Translations under genes and position numbers: made by a program
Notes under the pieces: generated by a model
What the model saw: only the letters and a program-made list of their open reading frames with translations
Told to the model about the DNA's origin: nothing
Databases searched by the model: none
From: UBA9620 sp965220695
Lineage (GTDB): Bacteria; Acidobacteriota; Vicinamibacteria; Vicinamibacterales; UBA8438
Direction of reading: 5' to 3'
NCBI GenBank assembly: GCA_965220695.1
Contig: OZ244838.1
Location: 2,728,001-2,792,000, forward strand
DNA: 64,000 nucleotides
Shown: piece after piece, positions 37,043 through 45,816 of the stretch
How the letters are laid out: every line of letters begins with the position of its first letter
How positions within the stretch are numbered: the stretch's first letter is position 1

Positions 37043-38326
37043 CTAGAAATTGTAGGTCAGGCTCAGATCGAGGAAGCTGTCGCGTCGCATCTCATAGTGC
37101 AGATCCGCTTCATCGACGCTCAGAAGGGCGATCGCTTCCATGTGCAGCGACCACTGCCCGGAAATGCGCCGGTTGAACTCGACGGCCAGTGCCCGTGTGG
37201 CGCGGCCCGCATCCGCCAGAAGGCTGGCGGTGATCTCGGTGCTCTGGACGTCGTTGAACGCAAGGCGCGTCCCGAAGAAGAGATCGTTCTCGAGCGTATT
37301 GGGCGAACGGCTCGGCGTTGCCAGTCGGCCCCGCCCATCGTAGTTCCACTCGCCGAGCAGGCTGAGATCGACCGCGGAGCCGGCCACGGCATAGAGCGTG
37401 TATTCTCCGCCGAGCACGCTGGCGAAGTAATCCGCTTCCATGCCGATGAGGTTCGGCGCGCCGGCGCGCCGAATGGCCTCGAGCTTGAGCAGCCAGGACC
37501 CGAGGGTCAACTGGGCGTCCAGCCCGAACTGGCGGATCTGCGTGTAGTACTGAGTCAGGGCCGGCGCGCCGTCCGAGTCGCTGCCCGGCAGCAGGAACGG
37601 CTCGCGGCTGATGCCGTCGAAGACGCTCACACCCAGATCGAGCGGTCCGAGGCTGTGACTGTAGCGCGAGGCGACATCCAGGTGCCACGGTCCGGCCGCG
37701 CTCTCGTACTCGATGTGCTCGTGGTCCACGACGAGCGGCAGGCGCAGGCGGCCGCTGCGCCCTTGAAAGGTGCGCGCGCGGTGGTACGGCAGACCAAGCA
37801 CTTCCAGCGTGCCCCAGTCGCCAAACCAGGTCGCATGCGCCATGGGTTGTCCCAGCTTGGCCTCGCCGTTCGGATGCTCGACGAAATCGACCTGGTTGAC
37901 GATGTCGACCAGGTGCTGCGATTCGGTGACTCCCCAGAACACCTGATCGACACCCAGGCGCAGCTCCCATCCTACGTCGCCGATGTCGCCGAACAGCAGG
38001 AGATAGGCTGCGTGCAGATCGAAGTGGGTGCGGCGCGGGTCCGAATGGTCGTACCGAAAGAACGGCGCCAGCGTAAAGCTTCGACCGCCGGCGTCTTCAA
38101 GAAGGAGTCGCGGCTCGGCGACGAAGCCGCTGGCCGCCGAGCGCTGGCCGGCAAAGGCGCCGGCTTCTGGAAACCACCGGATATCGGCGCTCAGGCGCCC
38201 GGACAGATCCGACTCGAGCGTCGGTCCGGTCTGCCCGGCTCCGGCCTGTACGCCAACGGCGAAGACGAAGACCGACATCCAGACGGCGCCGAGCCCTGCG
38301 CGGCGAAGCACGGCTCGGGGTCGCAT
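37043..38326 (-). CDS. Outer-membrane beta-barrel protein of the exporter locus
   Basis: A 427-residue secreted protein with a signal peptide ('WMSVFVFAVGVQAGAGQ') and alternating beta strands throughout ('GWELRLGVDQVFWG', 'WLLKLEAIRRAG', 'DLSLLGEWNYDGRG'). It ends in 'FLDLSLTYNF' with C-terminal Phe, the sign of a BAM-inserted barrel. It resembles the DUF1302-type barrels that accompany lipid-exporting RND pumps, but I cannot assign the family firmly. Its ATG overlaps the stop of the LolA-like gene by one base (TGATG). Likely role: the outer-membrane step of the transport route. Confidence 0.78.
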   Translation of the reverse strand: MRPRAVLRRAGLGAVWMSVFVFAVGVQAGAGQTGPTLESDLSGRLSADIRWFPEAGAFAGQRSAASGFVAEPRLLLEDAGGRSFTLAPFFRYDHSDPRRTHFDLHAAYLLLFGDIGDVGWELRLGVDQVFWGVTESQHLVDIVNQVDFVEHPNGEAKLGQPMAHATWFGDWGTLEVLGLPYHRARTFQGRSGRLRLPLVVDHEHIEYESAAGPWHLDVASRYSHSLGPLDLGVSVFDGISREPFLLPGSDSDGAPALTQYYTQIRQFGLDAQLTLGSWLLKLEAIRRAGAPNLIGMEADYFASVLGGEYTLYAVAGSAVDLSLLGEWNYDGRGRLATPSRSPNTLENDLFFGTRLAFNDVQSTEITASLLADAGRATRALAVEFNRRISGQWSLHMEAIALLSVDEADLHYEMRRDSFLDLSLTYNF

Positions 38327-39153
38327 CACCGCGCCCGTCTCAGCCCGGTTTGCGTGAAATCGTTGTCCTCGAGGCCGGATTGAAACTGATAGTCGGTCCA
38401 GGTCAGCAGGGTGCTCTTCCCGGTCAAGTGATTCACCATCGTCATCTCGCCGGCCCGCCAGTAGCGATCCAGGTACTGCGCGTAGTTCGCCAGGGTGAGC
38501 GTCTTCAGATGGGCATCCTTGCGGTCGTAGTATTCCACTTTCCAGACGCGGAGCTGGTCCTGGTCGCGCCAGACCAGTTGGCGGCGATAGTTCGACTTCG
38601 TGTCCACGGGCAGGCGCTCGGTGACCGTACACGTCGACTCGCCGCACGGCTCGTCACGGAGGTAGCGGTAGGTGAATTTCTCCACTTCCGGGGGAGTCAG
38701 GTCTTCATACGCGAATTCACTGCCCATGAAGGAGCCGGACCGGTTCGCCGAGCTGATTCGCTTGACCCGTCTCAGCGCGGGGAGATAGAGCCATTGGTCG
38801 TCCGCGTTCTCCCGGTGGGCGTGCACGAGGAACGCCGTGCCCTGGACGTCGCGTGGTTCATCGAACACGAACAGGCTCTTGTCCCCGTCGTCGGACACCT
38901 CGAGCACCTGAACGCGAAGCTGACGCCGGCTCTCCTGCCCCTGCTTGTTACGCAGCACCATGAGTTGCTCGGCCGCAAAATCGCCAAATCCTTCCTCGCG
39001 CGCGCGTGCCTCCCGTGCGATCCGGAGTCCGATCTCCTCCGGCGTGTCGTTCTGGGCCTGCGCCGGCGGCGGCGCGCCAAGCCACGTCATGACGACAATC
39101 CCGAGCGCGCACACCGTGAGCACTGGTCGCGTGGGGGAGCATGCAGACATCAT
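38326..39153 (-). CDS. Outer-membrane lipoprotein-sorting (LolA-like) protein
   Basis: A 275-residue periplasmic protein with a signal peptide ('VVMTWLGAPPPAQAQ') and the half-barrel LolA-like fold common beside RND exporters. 'SLFVFDEPRDVQGTAFLVHA', 'DQWLYLPALRRVKRISSANR' and 'SFMGSEFAYEDLTPPEV' are the signature blocks. 'YRYLRDEPCGESTCTVTE' carries two cysteines that may form a disulfide. Such proteins carry a lipid between membranes. It is the first gene of the minus-strand locus (LolA-like, barrel, oxygenase, RND). ATG at 39153 preceded by GGAGGAAACG, a strong ribosome-binding site. Confidence 0.88.
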   Translation of the reverse strand: MMSACSPTRPVLTVCALGIVVMTWLGAPPPAQAQNDTPEEIGLRIAREARAREEGFGDFAAEQLMVLRNKQGQESRRQLRVQVLEVSDDGDKSLFVFDEPRDVQGTAFLVHAHRENADDQWLYLPALRRVKRISSANRSGSFMGSEFAYEDLTPPEVEKFTYRYLRDEPCGESTCTVTERLPVDTKSNYRRQLVWRDQDQLRVWKVEYYDRKDAHLKTLTLANYAQYLDRYWRAGEMTMVNHLTGKSTLLTWTDYQFQSGLEDNDFTQTGLRRAR

Positions 39154-39562
39154 CGTTTCCTCCGGGTCCGGCGCCAGGTCACGCGGCAGCGGGCCAGACT
39201 GGCTACCGCAAACTTTTCCACCCACGGTGACCCATGTCAAGCGACGAACTTGTCGCCCACGCGGGCGCAGCGCCAATCTCGATGCAACGCGGGCTTTCAC
39301 CACGAGCTGCAGGCCGCACATCGAACGCTGACAACCTGCCCCCCGGGCTGCTACGATTCGCGGCGGGAAGGACGTGACGGCATGCCGGTGCGCAACGACC
39401 CGCAGGAAGAGCCGATGCCCGGTGGCGGGCGCGTCTGCGCCAGCGCCCGGCGGTCGCCGCGGCGCTGGCAGCGATGCTGCCCGGACCGTTCAGCTACTCG
39501 CCCGTCGGAGGGGGCCAGACGTGCGACACCCGCACCCCGAGCGTGAACGGTCAGCAAACGGG
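39154..39562. other. Divergent intergenic region upstream of the lipid-export locus
   Basis: About 400 bp between the LolA-like gene and the squalene/phytoene synthase. It holds one solo mosaic-repeat arm at 39281-39309 ('GATGCAACGCGGGCTTTCAC' then 'CACGAGCTG'). No conserved coding frame was seen. If the two divergent units are co-regulated, their promoters must lie here, but I could not identify a clear pair. Confidence 0.5.
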
Positions 39563-40630
39563 ATGCGGGTCACGATGACGACGCCCTCCTCGAGCGGGTC
39601 GACCGACAGTGACCTCGCCTACCAGGTGGAAATCCTGCAAGGCGTATCCCGTACCTTTGCTCTCACGATTCCACAACTTCCAGGCACGCTGCGGCACGCG
39701 GTGGGCAATGCCTATCTCCTGTGCCGCATCATTGACACCGTCGAAGACGAGCCCGCGCTGTCCGTCGGGCAGAAGCAGGCGTTCTCGAAACGCTTTGTCG
39801 AGGTGGTTGCCGGTCGAGCGGAAGCGGAGTCGTTCGCGCGCGATCTTGGCGCGGTGCTGTCGTCCGCGACGACCGCCAGCGAGCGGGACCTGATTGCCAA
39901 CACCGCCCGGATCATCCGCATCACCAACGGGTTGCGGGCCGCCCAGCAGCGCGCACTCGAACGCTGCGTGCGCATCATGTCGCAGGGCATGGCGGAGTTT
40001 CAGCAGCGCGCGACATCGGATGGATTGAACGACCTGCCTCACCTCGATCGCTATTGCTATCACGTGGCCGGCGTGGTCGGTGAAATGCTCACGGAGCTGT
40101 TCTGCGACTACTCTGCCGAGATCAACGAACGCCGCGACGAGCTGCTCCCGCTGGCAGTCTCCTTCGGCCAGGGGCTGCAGATGACAAATATCCTCAAGGA
40201 TGTGTGGGAGGATCGCCGCCGCGGTGTGTGCTGGCTGCCGCGCGACATTTTCCGTGACGCCGGTTTCGACCTGAGTTCCCTTTCCAGCGAACACAACGAC
40301 CCCGCCTTCGTCACAGGGCTGATCCAGCTCGTGGCGATCACCCGCCAGCACCTTGCGAACGCGTTGCGGTTCATCCTGATCCTGCCCGCCCGTGAAATCG
40401 GCATCCGCCGGCATTGCCTGTGGGCCCTGGGGATGGCGGTGCTGACCCTCCGCCGCATTCTCGCGACACCGGCGTTCAGACACGGGCAGGACGTGAAGAT
40501 CTCGCGCCGCAGCGTGAGGGCGGTCACCGCTGTCACCAGTACCCTCGTGCGTTCGAATCTGGCGCTGAAGCTCCTCTTCGAGGCGCTGACCCGCGGTTTC
40601 CCCCGCGTCGGCGCGGGCGCCGGCAGCTAA
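39563..40630 (+). CDS. Squalene/phytoene synthase family enzyme
   Basis: A head-to-head prenyltransferase that condenses two farnesyl (or geranylgeranyl) diphosphates. The 355-residue product has the substrate-binding opening 'GVSRTFALTIPQLP', the first Asp-rich motif 'CRIIDTVEDEP' (Asp58-Asp62) and the second 'NILKDVWEDRRRG' (Asp213-Asp217), both complete. 'RTFALTIPQLP' and the length are closer to squalene synthase than to phytoene synthase, and the C-terminus may include a membrane-associated helix. The start is ATG 39563 (or 39575); both have weak ribosome-binding sites. The stop TAA is part of the target-site duplication of the IS element that follows directly. Confidence 0.88.
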   Translation: MRVTMTTPSSSGSTDSDLAYQVEILQGVSRTFALTIPQLPGTLRHAVGNAYLLCRIIDTVEDEPALSVGQKQAFSKRFVEVVAGRAEAESFARDLGAVLSSATTASERDLIANTARIIRITNGLRAAQQRALERCVRIMSQGMAEFQQRATSDGLNDLPHLDRYCYHVAGVVGEMLTELFCDYSAEINERRDELLPLAVSFGQGLQMTNILKDVWEDRRRGVCWLPRDIFRDAGFDLSSLSSEHNDPAFVTGLIQLVAITRQHLANALRFILILPAREIGIRRHCLWALGMAVLTLRRILATPAFRHGQDVKISRRSVRAVTAVTSTLVRSNLALKLLFEALTRGFPRVGAGAGS

Positions 40631-42655
40631 CCCGACTTCCGCAACTCGGCGTTAAAAACTCGCAAAAAGCCTGATTTTACTGGGTTGTTACCCCAAAGGT
40701 CGGCACTACACGACGCTGCACGGAGGGCGTGGTGTCAGGCGGTGATGCGTGGCGCGGGCTGTGTTGGCAGTTGCAGCTTGAGTTGGTGCAACAGCAGGTC
40801 GTGCTCCCGGTTTGGCCGGGTATGGCGCGGCAGGACGAGCTGCCGGCCATCGGTCGTCGGCAGATGCACATCGACCATCTGGAGGGTGGCGAACGTCTCC
40901 AGGATGGCGCGCGGGGTCAGGCCGGGGGCGTGCGGCCGGGCCAGGTTCTTCAGGGTGACGAGCAGGCAATAGGCGATGAACGAGACGAAGAGGTGCGCCT
41001 CGATCCGAGCGTCGCGCTGATGGAAGACCGGACGGATCGCGAGGTCGTGCTTGAGGTCCTTGAAGGCCTGTTCGATCTCGGTGAGCTGCATGTAGTACCG
41101 CCAGAGCGTTGCGGGGTCTTCGTCGGTCAGGTTCGAGCGCAACAGATAGCGGCCCTCCCGCCGGCGGGCTTGGCGGAGCCGGTCCCGTCGCAGGCGGACG
41201 GTGAAGGTCTGTGGGGTGACCGCCTCGCCGGGGGCGGGCACGCCGACGTCGACCAATGCCCAGGCCCGGCCGGCGGCCTGTTTGGCGGCGCCGAGCTTGA
41301 GCAGCAACTGATCCCGGGTATTGGTTTGCCGCTGCAACTCGCCGAGCCGCTGCCACAAGGTCTTCAGCCGTCGCCGGCGCATGCCGCGTTCCTTCAGCCG
41401 CCGCTGGTCACTCCGCACCAGAATGTAGAGTTCCCCCTCCTCGGCAAGGAGCTTGACCGTGACCGACGGCCGCACCGCCTGCCAGGGCTGCGCCAGGAAC
41501 GCCTGTTCCAGCCGCGTCAGGCGGCCCTTGGGGGTGCCCACCAGGTAGCGCACGGGCGCGTCGCCGGCGCGCATGGCCGCCAAGGTTGCTTCGGTGGGGA
41601 TGCCGCGGTCCATGATCCAGACCCGCTGAAAGCGGCCGTATTGCTGTTCGATCTGTTCCAGGAAGCCGGCCAGCGTGGTCTGATCGGTCGTGTTGCCCGG
41701 CATTACCTCGTAGGCCAGCGGGAAGCCGTCCGGGGTCACGATCAGCGCGATCACCACCTGCACGCAATCCGAACGCTTGTCCCGGCTGTAGCCGAACCGG
41801 CGCTTGCCGTCGACGGGCGGGTCGCTCTCAAAATAGGTACTGGTCAGGTCATACAGCAGGACATCGAAGCGGGCATCGAACAGCGTGGTCCACCGCGCGC
41901 GCAGAAACGAGAAGAACGCGCGTTTGTGCACCACCAGCTTGTCCAGGCAGCGGTACAACGTGTCGCTGGGAATGACCCGATCGGTCCCCAGCAGGTCGCG
42001 CAACGCGCTCTGGGCATACCAGTGCCGGTGCAGCCGCCAGTCGCTCCCCGGATCGATGAGCCGGTAGCAGACCTGCACCTTCAACACGTCCAGCCACCGC
42101 GTCCCCTGCCGGCTCGGCGGCAAGCGCGGCCCCCAGAAGCGGTCCAACGCCAGCCGGTCCCACACACTCAGCGCCAGCCAGCACGCGCCCCATTGGCGGG
42201 GGTCGCGCACCTCCACGTCCGTGACCCGGACCCGCACCACCTCGCAGTCCAGCGCCGGGACGGCCCCATCCGCCGGAAACAGCGCCAACTGCCGCGCGCC
42301 CGCCGTCTCGTCCAGCACCGCAATCGAGCGGCACCACGCCGCGCGCTGACTGTCGTTGATCTCCCCGAGATAGAGCACCTGGCGCTGCACGACCCGCCCC
42401 CCGCGGACGCGCACGTTCTCCACCACGCTCCAGTAGCGGTGCTCCTTGCCGTCCTTGCGGCGCATCTTGCAGCGCACGAACATACGTAGATCGTCCGTCC
42501 CTGCGACCCGTCAATCAAGGGGGTAGGTCGGCACTACACAGCGTTCCGGCGGGTCACGCACTCGGAAACCCCCAGTTTTGCTGGCACACCGGGTCGGGCG
42601 AGGCCGGAACACCCCTGAAATTAGTTGAAAACCACGCCGAGTTGCGGAAGTCGGG
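40631..42655 (-). mobile_element. IS1634-family insertion sequence, complete
   Basis: A 2025-bp element bounded by perfect inverted ends that begin CCCGACTTCCGCAACTCGGC on the left and give the same sequence, inverted, on the right (22 bp). It is flanked by a 4-bp direct repeat CTAA (40627-40630 and 42656-42659). It carries one intact transposase gene. Inside the ends, the 15-bp direct repeat AGGTCGGCACTACAC flanks the gene (40697-40711 and 42525-42539), which hints at a composite history. Perfect ends and an open gene suggest recent insertion. Confidence 0.93.
40735..42483 (-). CDS. IS1634-family DDE transposase
   Basis: A 582-residue transposase related to the IS4 group. The catalytic triad is visible: Asp212 in 'LLYDLTSTYFES', Asp292 in 'VWIMDRGIPTEA', and Glu471 in 'YMQLTEIEQAFKDLKHD', the Y-(2)-R/E-K-type signature. 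The N-terminus 'MFVRCKMRRKDGKEHRYWSV' is a family hallmark. No frameshift or stop interrupts the gene, so it should be active. It occupies nearly the whole element and lies opposite in direction to the synthase gene it follows. Confidence 0.95.
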   Translation of the reverse strand: MFVRCKMRRKDGKEHRYWSVVENVRVRGGRVVQRQVLYLGEINDSQRAAWCRSIAVLDETAGARQLALFPADGAVPALDCEVVRVRVTDVEVRDPRQWGACWLALSVWDRLALDRFWGPRLPPSRQGTRWLDVLKVQVCYRLIDPGSDWRLHRHWYAQSALRDLLGTDRVIPSDTLYRCLDKLVVHKRAFFSFLRARWTTLFDARFDVLLYDLTSTYFESDPPVDGKRRFGYSRDKRSDCVQVVIALIVTPDGFPLAYEVMPGNTTDQTTLAGFLEQIEQQYGRFQRVWIMDRGIPTEATLAAMRAGDAPVRYLVGTPKGRLTRLEQAFLAQPWQAVRPSVTVKLLAEEGELYILVRSDQRRLKERGMRRRRLKTLWQRLGELQRQTNTRDQLLLKLGAAKQAAGRAWALVDVGVPAPGEAVTPQTFTVRLRRDRLRQARRREGRYLLRSNLTDEDPATLWRYYMQLTEIEQAFKDLKHDLAIRPVFHQRDARIEAHLFVSFIAYCLLVTLKNLARPHAPGLTPRAILETFATLQMVDVHLPTTDGRQLVLPRHTRPNREHDLLLHQLKLQLPTQPAPRITA

Positions 42656-42659
42656 CTAA

Positions 42660-42833
42660 CGGCCCGTGGCACAAGCAGCCTGTGGTAAGACCCCGCGTCG
42701 CACCGAGATCGGTCAGGCACCCGGCTGACAAGGCGTGACGAGGGAGAATATTGGGCATATTCGACCGAGGAACAACGCAGTTCAGGCGGGATGCATGGCC
42801 GGTCGAATGCAGCGGGGCTTTTGCCACAGGCTG
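42660..42833 (-). repeat. Mosaic dispersed element, full copy 3 (orientation B to A)
   Basis: Left arm: CCCGTGGCACAAGCAGCCTG and 'GTGGTAAGACCCCGCGTCGC' (arm B, with a partial second arm). Right end: 'TCGAATGCAGCGGGGC' and 'TTTTGCCACAGGCTG' (inverted arm A). The core on the minus strand reads 'CCCAATATTCTCCCTCGTC', matching the core of copy 1. The palindrome and GAATTC inserts are absent. It directly followed the synthase stop codon before the IS1634 element separated them. Confidence 0.83.
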
Positions 42834-42906
42834 CTAGCCCCGCCGCGCGTCGTGGCGCCGCGGTGCGCACGAACCCTGCTGCGGTGCAGTCCGTATACAG
42901 TCGGTG

Positions 42907-44127
42907 ATGCCCCCCGCAGACGCCGCCCGCCGGTTCTGGGACACCTACACGAAAGATCTCACGGCGGACGACTTTCAACGGCTGTTCACGCGCGACGCGC
43001 GCGACGCCTACGACTACTTCGCCAGGGGCATCGACCCCAGGACGCTCGGTGGGCTGCCCTGGCATCGGCGCTTCTGGCTGCAGGTGCGGCTCTTCTTCGT
43101 CGCCTTCACGTCCCGGCTGTCTCCGGCGCGGCGAGCGTTGTTCGGGCTTGCGATGGTCAGTGCGCTGGTCGGCCTGGTGGAGCTCTTCGCCGGTTTCTCG
43201 GTCACCGGCATTTCTGTCATCCCTTTCGTTTTCAGTCTGCCGATTCCGCTGCCAACCTGGAACGACGGCGCGTTTTGGCTGTTCACGGGATTCGTCCTCG
43301 TCAATCTGCTCGTACTGCTGGAGGTCGCCGATCGGTTGACGCTGAAGCACGACCTGGAGGTCGCCCGCGAGATCCAGTTGGCGATGCTGCCGCGGGACGC
43401 GTTCACCGGGCGGGGCCTCGACGTCGCGGGGCGCACGCGGCCGGCGAACACGGTCGGGGGCGACCTGTACGACATCGTGCGACTCGACGAGGATCGGCTG
43501 ATGGTCGTGCTCGGTGACGTGTCGGGCAAGGGCAGCCCGGCCGCGCTGCTGATGGCGCTGTTGCTGGCGATGCTGCGCACGCTCGCCCCGGACGATCTCC
43601 CGCTGCCGGCCCTGACCGCGCGCCTCAACCGGCTGGTCCACGACCAGGCCCCCGGCGCGCGCTTCATCACCTGCTTCCTGGCGGTCGTCGACCTGCGCAG
43701 CGGCGCGCTCACCTACGTCAACGCCGGGCAGACGCCGCCGATGCTGCGCCGCCAGGACGGCAGGGTGGACAAGCTGTCCACGGGCGGCATCGCACTCGGC
43801 ATGTTCGAGGAGGCCGCGTATGAACAGGCGGAGACCCGGCTGGCCCCAGGCGATCTGCTCGTGGCCTACAGCGACGGCATCACGGAGGCGGAGAACCAGG
43901 CGGGCGAGCCCTTCGACGAGGACGGGCTCGAGCGGGCGATTCACAGATGGGGCAGCTCGCCGGCGCAGCGCCTGGCGCGGTCGCTGTTCACCGCGGTCGA
44001 AGAGCACGCCGGCGGCATGAAGCTCGCCGACGACCTGACGGTGCTCGTCGTGAAACGCACCGACGCCGACCCGCCCCCGGTCCCGGTTCCCGGCGACGAG
44101 AGCCCGGACCGTCCTATGGCGCCGTGA
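42907..44127 (+). CDS. SpoIIE/RsbU-type PP2C serine phosphatase with membrane region
   Basis: A 406-residue signalling phosphatase. The N-terminal 75 residues are cytoplasmic. Two or three transmembrane helices follow at about 75-145 ('ALFGLAMVSALVGLVELFAG', 'WLFTGFVLVNLLVLLEVA'). The PP2C domain of SpoIIE type comes last, with 'LEVAREIQLAMLPRD', 'TVGGDLYDIVRLDEDRLMVV', 'GDVSGKGSPAALLMALLLAM', 'YVNAGQTPPMLRR', 'LLVAYSDGITEAEN' and 'DDLTVLVVKR'. The metal-binding Asp residues are all present. Such enzymes dephosphorylate anti-sigma-factor antagonists; no partner is in the window. ATG 42907 (a GTG codon precedes it). Its 3' end overlaps the next gene convergently by 14 bp. Confidence 0.9.
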   Translation: MPPADAARRFWDTYTKDLTADDFQRLFTRDARDAYDYFARGIDPRTLGGLPWHRRFWLQVRLFFVAFTSRLSPARRALFGLAMVSALVGLVELFAGFSVTGISVIPFVFSLPIPLPTWNDGAFWLFTGFVLVNLLVLLEVADRLTLKHDLEVAREIQLAMLPRDAFTGRGLDVAGRTRPANTVGGDLYDIVRLDEDRLMVVLGDVSGKGSPAALLMALLLAMLRTLAPDDLPLPALTARLNRLVHDQAPGARFITCFLAVVDLRSGALTYVNAGQTPPMLRRQDGRVDKLSTGGIALGMFEEAAYEQAETRLAPGDLLVAYSDGITEAENQAGEPFDEDGLERAIHRWGSSPAQRLARSLFTAVEEHAGGMKLADDLTVLVVKRTDADPPPVPVPGDESPDRPMAP

Positions 44128-45724
44128 CCTCGATGTCGAGCTCGGCGCCGAACAGCATCGTCCGGTCGCGGTCCCGCGCCGCCCAGCGCAGCAGGGTTTC
44201 GGGACTGGGTTGGACCATGCCCTCGAACGACTCGACACCGTTCGTGGTCACCCGAATCGGGCGGGTGAAGTCGAACTGCTCGGGCGAGATCAGCAGCGCG
44301 TAGCGGCGCACGCCGCGGGTGACGACCCCGATATGGTTGTCGTCGCGCAGCAGTTGCACGCGCCCGGACGGCTCGGGCCGCGGGAACGCCTGACGCGGCG
44401 GCGGCGCCTCGCCCAACGGAATCGGCATCAACGTGAAGGAGAGCGACTCACCGTTCCGCTGCACCCGCACCGGCAACCCGGGGCCGTCCCGCGGCGCCTG
44501 CACGGCGTTGCGCAAATCTTCCACGTTCCCGACCGCGACGCCGTTCATCTCCACCAGCAGGTCGCCGGCGCGCAGCCCGGCCGCCTCGGCCATCGAGTCG
44601 GGCACGATATCGACCAACTGCACGCCGACGCCCGTATCGAGCTCGCCGATCATGTTGAACCCGAGCGGTGCGCTCGGGGGCGGCGTGTCGATCGCATTGA
44701 AGTCGTCGAAGTCGGTCTCGCCGCTGACGCTTCCCAACCCGGTGACGACCAGCCAGTGGGCGCGGTTGAAGCGTGCCGTCGATTCGGTTTCCCAGACCAG
44801 CCGGTCCGGCAGCGGGCGGCGGGTCCAGGTCGTGAGGAACGCATCGACGTTCGGGCTCTCTTCGTCCCACCACGCCATGTTGTGCTCCGCCTCCGGCTTG
44901 GGGCGAAAATCAATCATGACGCCGGCGTCGACGAAGAGCCGCAGGAACGGCACGACCGACTCGATCGGGTAGAGACGGTCCCGCCCGCCATTGACGGCGA
45001 AGAACGGCTTGTTTCTGAGGTTGGTGACATACATCTGCCCGTCGGCGAAGGTCGACTGGTTGGCCAGCACGACCGGATGCCCGTTGAACGACAGGAACGA
45101 CGCCCACGGTGTCGGCGCCTTGAAGGCGTGATAGAACACCCCGGTCGCACCGTCGGAGACACCCAGCAGGGACACGTCGTTCTCGTTGACGTTGTAGCGC
45201 CGCTTGATGTCGTTGAGCATCCCGGTCAGGTTCTCGACCTGATTGGCCTGCCACCACATGGCGTCGGACCACGATTCGGGAAAGACGACGAACGCGTCAT
45301 CGCGCAGGAAGCGCTCGGAATTGCGCCAGAAGGGGGCCTCGTCGCGGCGCGGGCGGAACACTCCGCCGTGCAGATAGACCCGCACCGGATAGCGCCGCGC
45401 GGGGTCGTACCCCTCGGGCACGTACAGCTCGTACCGGAATGAGACGCCGTCGGCATTCTCGCGGGTCGGCACCTGCCGCCCGCGCGGGACGTCCGCGTCA
45501 TAGTCGGCCCCTGCGCGCACCAGTGGCCACAACGCTTCGATGTCCGGGTCGAGCGCCAGTATGGTCTCGACCGCGGCGTCGGCGTCAGCGCCCGGTGCGG
45601 CCGCCCAGAATGCGGCGACCGCCGCCTCGAGGTCCTGGGCAGCGGTCGGGGCGACGAGCCCCGGCAGCCAGAGCAGGGCGGCCGTGAGGCTGCACCAGTT
45701 CCAGCCGCGTCGTGTTGTTCGCAT
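44114..45724 (-). CDS. Secreted alpha/beta-hydrolase with PDZ domain
   Basis: A 536-residue exported protein. After a signal peptide ('LLWLPGLVAPTAAQ') comes an esterase-like alpha/beta-hydrolase domain: 'RYPVRVYLHGGVFRPRRD', 'DVSLLGVSDGATGVFYHAFK' (GxSxG nucleophile), 'FFAVNGGRDRLYPIES' and 'AEHNMAWWDEE' (His). A PDZ domain occupies about 350-430 ('QLVDIVPDSMAEAAGLRAGD', 'LLVEMNGVAVGNVEDLRNAV'), then a beta-rich tail. The fusion of an esterase/peptidase-like domain with PDZ suggests substrate or partner recognition in the periplasm. ATG at 45724. Confidence 0.82.
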   Translation of the reverse strand: MRTTRRGWNWCSLTAALLWLPGLVAPTAAQDLEAAVAAFWAAAPGADADAAVETILALDPDIEALWPLVRAGADYDADVPRGRQVPTRENADGVSFRYELYVPEGYDPARRYPVRVYLHGGVFRPRRDEAPFWRNSERFLRDDAFVVFPESWSDAMWWQANQVENLTGMLNDIKRRYNVNENDVSLLGVSDGATGVFYHAFKAPTPWASFLSFNGHPVVLANQSTFADGQMYVTNLRNKPFFAVNGGRDRLYPIESVVPFLRLFVDAGVMIDFRPKPEAEHNMAWWDEESPNVDAFLTTWTRRPLPDRLVWETESTARFNRAHWLVVTGLGSVSGETDFDDFNAIDTPPPSAPLGFNMIGELDTGVGVQLVDIVPDSMAEAAGLRAGDLLVEMNGVAVGNVEDLRNAVQAPRDGPGLPVRVQRNGESLSFTLMPIPLGEAPPPRQAFPRPEPSGRVQLLRDDNHIGVVTRGVRRYALLISPEQFDFTRPIRVTTNGVESFEGMVQPSPETLLRWAARDRDRTMLFGAELDIEVTAP

Positions 45725-45816
45725 GCCGATCACCCGGCGCCACCATCGTCACGCTGACGTCGGCCGCCTTCGGCACCGCCGTCGTGACGCTGGCGGCGGC
45801 CGCCTTCGGCGCCCCT

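Noticed and set aside
40697..42539. Reading the 15-bp direct repeats as the IS ends
   Set aside because: They are direct, not inverted, and the outer 22-bp inverted ends with a CTAA duplication are a far better fit.
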